A DNA stretch of 15,107 nt from Isohypsibius dastychi (lineage: Eukaryota > Tardigrada > Eutardigrada > Parachela > Isohypsibiidae). The stretch covers positions 1 to 15,107 of the forward strand of contig JAQIWT010000790.1 in assembly GCA_034696485.1 (NCBI GenBank), in the 5' to 3' direction. This document shows positions 8,205 to 15,107 of this stretch, piece by piece (the stretch's first letter is position 1; every line of letters starts with the position of its first letter). Position numbers and translations under genes: made by a program. The notes beneath the pieces were generated by a model. The model saw only the letters and a list, made by a program, of their open reading frames with translations. It was not told the origin of the DNA and ran no database searches.

Positions 8205-11200
8205 TCAACATTTAGCGCATTTCCAGTTCTTTTTATCCAAATTCTTCAGCCGGGTCGATCTGATCTTTAGGCAACTCGAGTGGAATTTTCCATTGCAGCT
8301 GGCGCAGGTGAGATGAGTTCTTGCTTCATCAACCACATGGTGACAGACTGAGCAGTTTTGCTGTAAAAAACCACATTTATTCGAGTGAGAGCATGAAAAC
8401 ACCACAATTATGAACCTCAACTGTTTGCTGAAACTCTGGGTGAAATGTCGCCGGTTCTGCCACACGGAAACCTGGAATCGTGCGCGGCCGAACCAAGCGA
8501 TTAGTAACGCCAGGTTGATCCACGGCTGGTTCTTGAGTCTCAGAGCCTCGTTTTGCTGGAAAAACAACCTTTTCAAACGTTTCGATCGCACACGGGATCA
8601 CAGTTACTTCTCTGTCCAGTAACACTCTTTGGCGAACCAACGACCGCTTTAGCTGAAAGGATGCGCGGTGGAGAATCAAATCGGAACGCGGACTGCAAAG
8701 AATATTCCGAATCCACAGGGTTTGTGCCAAGTCTGGCACTGGTGGACTGGGTAACGACATCAACTCTTTCCATCGGCTGGCTGGGATCTTCAGGATATGA
8801 TAGTACAGAGCACTCATCCATACACATCAAGATACCTCGAACGTCCTCTGAAATCAGCTCAATTGGAACACGAACGGCTTTCTGTGTTCCTCCCGGCCCT
8901 TTCGTGAATTTGGTGTTCGCAGTCCCGCGTAGTGCAATATTGAGAGGGAGGGCTTTGCGGAAATCGAGGAATGGTTTCAGATCTTTCTTGTGTTCGTTCA
9001 GCAGAGCTCGAACTCCTGACTCCCAAACTGCAAGCACTTCACCATCGTTGAGTGAGCTGGCTGGAATGATTTTCAGGCATGTCTTCAGCTATAAAACGTA
9101 AATCACTTAGAAACTGCCTGGACAGATTTAATTGCCACATACCGCTTTGAGACCAGGCTGGAATGCCGCAAGAAGTGACCGCAAAATCTCATTCAGATCA
9201 GCTTGTTGTACCTGAAAACCCTCTTTCTCGAAATGCCCAAAAACAAGGTCTGCTCACAAAAGATTTGAAACTTTTCATGTTATTGATGGAGAGTTGAGTG
9301 TGATTGACACCTGAGACATCAGGCTTATGACTGGGAACCCCGTTTTGCGCCGAACCCCGAAGATAAAAAACTGATTTCTCGCACTATTCCACTCACTTTC
9401 GATGTTGTTTTCAAAATAATCAACGCGAGTTTTGGTGAATCACAAGGGATTTCCGTAATTTTTGACGACTAAATCAGAGCTGAAGACAAACAAGGCATGG
9501 GACTCTGTGGTTGAATCCAAAGGACTGTACTGCTGTGATTGATTTCGCCGAAATGGCTAGTGCGTTGGGGTAAGGGGGTGGGGGGGGGGGGGTTGCAATC
9601 TGACTGAGCATTCAACAAGAAAGAGGTACTACTGGGAATCCTTTGCCGCCTTTCACAATTTTCGATGGGGAATCAGGAACTGCAGGTATTAAAGCAGCTT
9701 TTTTCGAGATCGCTGGAGGTGCCTGCCATTGAATGCATGCTTTTGTCATGTGCTTGGCAACAAACTGCTTCAGTTGGTCTGGATCAATGAGCGTGACCGA
9801 CATCAGCTGGAGGGCCTGTTCCAAAAAGGCATTGTTAATTGCCACGTCTTCGAATGTGCCTCACCTTAATGCTCAATGCGCACAACAGAGCCATATTCGA
9901 TGCCATTCTGGTTGGGGCTTCCATTGGCACTTGGTATCGATCAATTTCAGCTTTGATGATTGGAGACAACTCGTCCATGCAATCGGCGATATCTTTTCTA
10001 TCTTCATTTGAGAAGCTCAAAAGGTTTGGAAGCTGGCTAGCGAAAGCATCCAACATCGTATTAAGTTCCACAATATCGGCAGCCTTCAAGTCCATGACTT
10101 CATCGCAAAAAGGTATCACCACACACCGAGATAATCCTCTCACCCTGCATTCAGTGTTGGTAGTAACAAATGTTTGTGTTTCGAAATTCTGGTCACTCAC
10201 CCATCAAGTTCACGAAACTTCACCAAATAATCTGGATTGCAAGTGACGATCCCAGAAGCTCCTGGAATAATTCGCTCCCGGTTTTTTGCAACTGGTTTTG
10301 ACTCGTATGTTTCTTCTGATAAAACTTTCAACACGTCTGCGCAGTCAGGATCATGCAGAAGTACGGGAAGATTCATCGAGCCGAAAACAGCCGACCGGAG
10401 AGCAGATACTGATATATTCTTGTACTGCAACTCACTGGATGCTTTAACGGCAATAAAATCCAAACTCTTGCTGCAGCACAAGGATTTTCCTGTGTTGCTC
10501 GCTCCGACGCAGACAACTGTTGGAACACGCAAGAAACATTCCATAATTGACTGATAGTGCACTCCCATCATTGTGGCTCCTATAAGAGAATCAGGACACT
10601 GAAAGTCATTCTTTAAGCCCCATGTTTCAGTACAGAACTCTCGAAGGCATACGCTGTTTCTTACGGCTGTCCGTTTGTGGTCAGCCAGATAGTTTTTCGC
10701 AACTAGCAACTTTCCTGCGGGTGCAATTCGGCAAAATAGTGGCAAACTAGTGGAAAATCAGCGCCATTCCGTTCCATAACATCACACATTTTCATTTTAC
10801 ACGTCAGAAATTCTTGGAATTGAAATTTTTAACACAATTGTTTATTTTTCCGAAAATCATAGTTTTGTGCCTCGCTCACTTCACGATTCAGTCTAATGAA
10901 TTCAGCAAGGGAAAATCTTTAGTATATCTCAATTGGAGTCAATCCCACAGCTCGTAACTACAGTATCTTGCCGAAACGTGCGCAACTAACTTGCCGACGC
11001 AACTATCTTGCCGGCTACACCCGTTTACTTTTACGAAACTTGAAGGTCAGCCTGTTGTTCATAGCTGGACCACAATCGCCGCAAAAGAGCAAGTCTATCG
11101 CGTTGGACCGCACAACGAATCTCTGTATGAACTGCAGTTTGACACTCACCAATGGTCATGCCGAAAGCCAAGAATGTTGTGGCTGGGAGAACTTCTCTCA

Positions 11201-12031
11201 TTTTCTGCAGCAGCTGATCTCCGGATAGAAGAGATAACGGGAGGTCAGTCGGATAATCGAGGGGTGTTAGTCTTCCATGTATCCATATGTAACCAGATTC
11301 TTCGATGCTAATTCGCGAGACTATCCCGTTGTCGTTTCGGAAAACTGTGTCCGGACCGATAACAAATACGTTGTCAGCTTTTTGAAACCCCAGTTTCGTA
11401 ACACGCTTCTTTAACTGAATAACCAAATCATTGCCGGCTGACAATTGTTGCATCCGGCTAAAAAACTCGAAGTGAATAAATTGGTTCAGTAATTAAAAGC
11501 GCTGAATAAACTCACGATTTGAATTCTTTGGTTTTTGCATGGCTATAGTCAATCAGCTCAGAGGCGTTCATCTTAACAAGAAGCGTCGGAACATTCTTTC
11601 CATTCTTGCAAAGAGCGGCACAAAACTTCTTTTTGCTGCTCCAGTCGGACGAAGAAATGAATGATGTGCTGAAATGAGGAATTCCAGATATACTGGCGGT
11701 TGTTTTTGGAAACGGCAAGCAACTTCTCACTAAATTTTGTTGTCACACTTCAGCTCGACCGAAAATCCACCCTCTTCCTCATCGTCCCCATACACCTCGT
11801 ATTTGATGTCCACAACGAAGTTCATAACAAAGTGAGCCAGATCTGGAGCACTAGTGCCGTACGCACATCGATATGTCATGCAGTTACTTTCGGCGAAACA
11901 AAACGCGGCACCAGCCTGCAAACATGAAAATGCTTTCACACAGCAGACAATACAGCGGCAAAAGCTTATTCATTTTTTGCACTTCAATCTACCTGAGAAT
12001 CCGTGTTGATCGAATAATCTGTTTCGTCCAT
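8205..12031 (-). CDS. P-loop NTPase (SF3-like motifs) with C-terminal PHD finger
   Basis: Predicted exons (minus): 12031-11993, 11915-11771, 11729-11516, 11457-11150, 10579-10201, 10144-9865, 9815-9633, 9211-9143, 9088-8836, 8780-8416, 8360-8205; about 796 aa. The NTPase core has Walker A GASNTGKS (261-268), a Walker B-like hydrophobic strand LPVLLHDPD (306-314), a motif-C/sensor-1-like GIVTCN (345-350), then FRELDGVRGLSRCVVIPF (357-374) with candidate arginine fingers. That order resembles SF3 or DUF927-type viral/plasmid helicase ATPases; the exact family is inference. The C-terminus is a C4HC3 PHD finger (residues 748-796: CxxC, CxxC, H, C, CxxC), a fold known to read histone tails. It is divergent from the KDZ gene, starts 279 bp apart, so co-expression and joint function are likely. 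Doubts: the 11730-11770 junction needs a 41-nt intron or reflects a frame break, and the 421-nt intron 9212-9632 could instead separate two genes, the first ending at the stop at 9612. Confidence 0.72.
9567..9592 (+). other. G-tract, candidate G-quadruplex
   Basis: The + strand reads GGGG-TAA-GGGGG-T followed by 13 consecutive G, within the predicted 421-nt intron (or intergenic gap) of the minus-strand gene, whose transcript would be C-rich here. Such runs form quadruplexes and are prone to slippage and sequencing error, so the length is uncertain. Confidence 0.7.
10580..11149 (-). other. 570-nt intron with short CTTGCCG repeats
   Basis: This intron is ten times longer than most in the window, between the exon ending ATG ACC ATT G|GTGAGT and the Walker A exon (TTATAG|GAGCC). 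The heptamer CTTGCCG occurs three times at 10967, 10990 and 11007, two of them within the longer TATCTTGCCG. A frame is open from 10745 into the next exon, but it adds no recognisable domain and the spliced version reads smoothly, so it is treated as intronic. Confidence 0.5.
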
Positions 12032-12310
12032 GGTTGCACGGAACTTCAGGATAAAAACTGATAAAATGCAGGTTGAGATCGAAACACTGCGAGAAGATTA
12101 TTTCGGCTCTCTCCTGTCTGCCTCTCTAGCCGGCTTGTATGCGGTCTCTTTGTCCGATGTAAACAAAATGCTTGCCAAGATACGCCCATCAAGCGTTGAC
12201 TAGACTAGCGAACTCTCTTTGCGGCAAGTAGCCTGCCTGCGAATTCGACTTTCTCATTGTTGTCATTGGGTTGAACGAGCGCCGTGATCTCAGAAACTAG
12301 AGATTTGAAA
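12032..12310. promoter_or_regulatory. Candidate bidirectional promoter region
   Basis: These 279 bp separate the divergent ATGs of the NTPase-PHD gene (12031, minus) and the KDZ gene (12311, plus). The spacing leaves room for both 5' UTRs and a shared promoter. Pyrimidine-rich stretches (CTCTCCTGTCTGCCTCTC near 12107-12126) are present; no clear TATA box was identified. The assignment rests on gene arrangement. Confidence 0.55.
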
Positions 12311-14824
12311 ATGTCCGCCATCATTTCAGATATTCGTGCGAGTCTGGAATCAGCAAAGATTCAAGATATATCAGCAGATGAGCGCCTTGTTTTCACTTGG
12401 ATTACAGATCGATATGGTATCCGGACTCTCGAGCTAATTAGAAGAGCTGCTACATGGGTGCCCGAGAATACTCCCGAGAAAAACAGGAATGATGTACGTT
12501 GTTTATAACAGATACCATGCGGTTTTACTGAACTTGATAGTTCCAGTTCTTGAGACGATATTCTGGATTATCTGAAGTGATCGTTAATTCGCTAGTGCGC
12601 GATCTCTCAGAATCTGGCTTGAAATCTTATCTCTGGGAATCTGAAGCTCAAGTACTGAACCGTCAACAGCTGTTGATAACGACACAAACACAGTGTTTGA
12701 ACGGATGCACTTACAAGCAAGGCAAAAAGAAGGGAATTCGAAGAACGCTCGAATGGCACCGGGAACCCACTGAGGTGAGCTCGATGAATATAGTTTAACT
12801 TGCTATCAGACGGATCTTCCCATTCGCTTGAGTTGATAGATAGTTCCACCATAAATTCTTTGGAAAACCTAGTTCACCTTCAGTATGTTTAAGTTATCAG
12901 GCGGGGGTTAGTTTATCACAAAATTTCTGTGAGATCTCGATTCTGCACCTCCTCACCACTTGTATTGCAGAAGAATAATGCCACTTCCCACAAAACGTAT
13001 CAACCCTTTTTTCCTCGTCCCTCATACCCGCTTCCAGTTTGAGTCCAAAAAGTCAAGATTTTTTCAGTAAACAGATTAAGTTCTGATCAGCTGACAGACT
13101 TGATAGCTGATCAGGGTTCGTAAGCGATCTGCAATCTCGTCATTGTGGGGTCTTTTATAGGTAACCATCTACTCTCATACGGGTGAATACTACACCGGGC
13201 ATCATCTGACTCTCCGCTGCCAGTCATGTGAAAGTCGTTTCAATTACGCCACCTGGATGAACTCGGAAAGCAAATACTACAGCTTTTATGCTGAACCAAG
13301 ACAATTGATCTTGGTTACACGGAAAGTATTTTTCACTCGCCGGCTAGCCGAACATTTGCAGAACTCAATGCAAGTCAATCACATTGGCATAAGTCATTAG
13401 GTTTTCACTTTCTGGTTTCATAGTGTCTTCAGTCACTGCACGTTTGAAGCATATGCTTTGATCATGCAGCGTACTCATGGCTGGCCTGATCGTAAGTGAA
13501 CGGGTCTTATTGACAAATTGTTTGCTAGTGATTCTGTTCTAGGATTTACTGGCAAAATAGTTGCAATTGCGCATCGGAAACATCAGTTGCAAAGCGAGCT
13601 ACGCGAGAACGGAAAAGCTGACTACAAGTTCATCTGCGGAAAGCCGATCAACCAGTGCCTTCCCACAGTCCTCAGACGGGTCTTCTCAACCATTTACCCT
13701 CACGACTGCACGGACGCTTGCAGGATGAAAGGATGTGACAAACTGGCGGTTGTGGATGGCATGTGGAAAATTGGTTTCAGACACTGTGCTGCCAAAGTTG
13801 TGGTAAGAATACAAGCTATTCTGCCAAGAGATTTCTTAGACCGACGATTTCAGAACAAAATTGACGACTTCCCACTTATCAACTACCCTGGTGTGTGCAC
13901 AAATCAAACCTTGGGAAATTCAAAATTCTGCAAGGATCATCATCATCTTGAGGGCAAGCCAACCGTGCACGGCGATGCAGCTGGATCTTTGTCAGAAATC
14001 CTTGTATCAAGTGCGCTTTGTGATATGTTTACTCTGCTGATTTACATGTACCCATTTCTGCCTAGGGACATTCGATAGTCCTGCCGACATCGATAAAATG
14101 CTATCCGCCGCAACAGACTGGTCAGAAGTGACAGACACTGGTTGCCCAAAATTCGATCCCAACGAGATGTGTCATAAGAACAAGGGTGAGGGGGAACGCG
14201 GAATCACATACAGCCGTGGCTACGTTTACGTTGTCCGCGGTAGTGGAATTATTGACTTTTTTGCACCAATTTACCGGTGAGAATCTCGTGGCTCGGACAG
14301 CTGACCCAAAACATCTTTTTCTGTGTAGAGCGGAAAGCCTTGGCCAGGTGTTCTTGATACTTGTTTCTTGGTTGTATCAGCGACTGCAGAAAGTACCGGA
14401 AAACGAGTGGGGCGAACTCTTCTTGGCCTACGATAACATGTGTCAGCTCAACCGTCTTCGTGCTACGAAAAGTCCCCTTCCGTTGCCGGCTCCATATAAT
14501 ACAATGTGGTCCCGGATTTCGAAGATCATAGACGGATTACATATCTCCAACCATAAGAACCCGAGTTGTCGGACGATGTACGGCCCAGAGCACTTCAGAG
14601 AGAGGCACGGTGAATCTTGCGAGCAAAACACGATGGCGGCGGAGCAAACATTCAGCGGAATTGTTAAATGCAAGAAGCAGGCGAATTCAATGCGTAAAGA
14701 TCTCCAAAACTTTTATCTCCACCGAAATAATCTTCATCATAATTCGTACGTTGAACACTGTATCAACAGTGGCAAAAAAATTATCGGTCCAGGCCGTCGG
14801 GCGTTCACAGAACGCAAGATCTAA
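12311..14824 (+). CDS. KDZ-type transposase with CxC cysteine clusters
   Basis: Predicted exons: 12311-12493, 12547-12774, 13161-13369, 13424-13491, 13543-13802, 13854-14010, 14066-14276, 14329-14824; every junction agrees in phase, giving 603 aa without a premature stop. The start is the ATG at 12311 (AAAATGTCC). Cysteine pairs CLNGC (111-115) and RCQSC (156-160), then TYR/TRP-rich sequence, resemble the CxC5-like cluster. KGC-DKLAVVDGMWKI-HC (292-311) and YPGVCTN...FCKDHHH (327-347) resemble the CxC6-like cluster of KDZ proteins. The nuclease core follows: SRGYVYVVRGSG, then AYDNMCQL (D474), then a segment ending AAEQTF (E544) and YLHRN. Candidate catalytic residues are D301, D474 and E544, all present. 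Known family: Kyakuja-Dileera-Zisupton RNase-H-fold transposases acting on element ends in the nucleus. Intactness suggests recent activity or domestication. One intron (13370-13423) needs a GC donor. Family naming is from remembered motif patterns and has not been tested by search. Confidence 0.82.
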
Positions 14825-14977
14825 CCAAACTTAAAAATGCCTGATGATGCGTTCTCTGTTGTTGTAATTCCGGGTTGACGATTTTTCCAAGTACAAAGAT
14901 GGTTGCAGCTGATGATTTATTCTATGAATCAGGAGTCTGACTGAGACTGTTTTTGATTTGCGATCGTAAGTTCAAGG

Positions 14978-14983
14978 AATAAA
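14978..14983 (+). terminator. Poly(A) signal of the KDZ gene
   Basis: A canonical AATAAA lies 154 nt past the stop codon at 14822-14824, and G/T-containing sequence (TTGAGTGGAATTCGGTG) follows within 15-30 nt. It is well placed to end the transposase transcript. Confidence 0.65.
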
Positions 14984-15107
14984 ACGTTTATAATTGAGTG
15001 GAATTCGGTGCAAACAAGGTAATTTCCAAACGCTCCAACCGCGTTGATGTCGTGCATTCAATTCAATCAAAGTGAATACCGGCTTCAAAGTGATTAACTC
15101 TAATGAA
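14984..15107. other. Right flank, no gene recognised
   Basis: There is no open frame of note. Compared by eye with the reverse complement of 7971-8204, it shows no shared terminal inverted repeat, so an element end is not visible here. Confidence 0.5.

Noticed and set aside
10580-10745. Extra coding segment upstream of the Walker A exon
   Set aside because: The frame is open, but splicing at 10579 joins the flanking conserved segments smoothly and the added residues match nothing recognised.
10964-11013. CTTGCCG repeats as transposase-binding subterminal repeats
   Set aside because: Only three copies with uneven spacing inside one intron, and no counterpart set at the opposite side of the gene pair.
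12607-12852. Minus-strand 81-codon frame inside the transposase gene
   Set aside because: It overlaps the cysteine-cluster exon in antisense and has no domain or splice continuity.
8000-15107. Terminal inverted repeats of a KDZ element
   Set aside because: Eye comparison of 7971-8204 with the reverse complement of 14825-15107 gave no convincing match. The ends may be degenerate or outside the window.

Overview
The window looks like nuclear DNA of a small invertebrate. Every gene is split by spliceosomal GT-AG introns, most of them only about 49-65 nt long. The products are animal-type: a GT23-like fucosyltransferase, a secreted astacin metalloprotease and a secreted trypsin-fold protein. There is no operon structure, no Shine-Dalgarno pattern and no phage or plasmid hallmark. 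Moderate GC, very short introns and astacin-LysM/trypsin-type secreted proteins fit a compact ecdysozoan genome such as a tardigrade or a free-living nematode, but the sequence alone does not settle the taxon.

Left half (1-7000), host-like genes. A 5'-truncated GT23 fucosyltransferase-like gene lies on + (about 100-740). Two secreted-protein genes follow on the minus strand. The first is an eight-exon astacin zinc protease with two C-terminal LysM modules (1457-3387, 425 aa predicted). The second is a five-exon trypsin-fold protein (4872-6969, 618 aa predicted) with a very large Asn/Gln/Tyr/Gly-rich N-terminal region. Its catalytic His and Ser positions are both replaced, so it is a serine protease homologue rather than an active protease.

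Middle (about 7340-7970). A tandem array of an 18-bp unit shows a higher-order duplication. It is a minisatellite, open in several frames only because 18 is a multiple of 3.

Right half (8205-14983), a divergent gene pair that looks mobile in origin. On + is an apparently intact eight-exon gene (12311-14824, 603 aa predicted) with the cysteine clusters and D...D...E core of a KDZ-type transposase. Head-to-head with it, 279 bp away, is a minus-strand gene (12031-8205, about 796 aa if all exons belong together). It encodes a P-loop NTPase with SF3-like motifs A, B and C, an arginine-rich sensor segment and a C-terminal C4HC3 PHD finger. A cysteine-cluster KDZ transposase sharing a promoter region with an NTPase-PHD protein is the most notable system here: the transposase would cut and join DNA, and the partner could supply ATP-driven DNA remodelling and chromatin reading. 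No terminal inverted repeats were found by eye, so a complete element and a domesticated pair both remain possible.

All exon boundaries were deduced by hand from GT/AG sites, phase agreement and protein-family continuity. Weak points are stated per gene: one unresolved junction near 11730-11771, one predicted GC-AG intron, and one long intron (9212-9632) that decides whether the NTPase and PHD parts form one gene.
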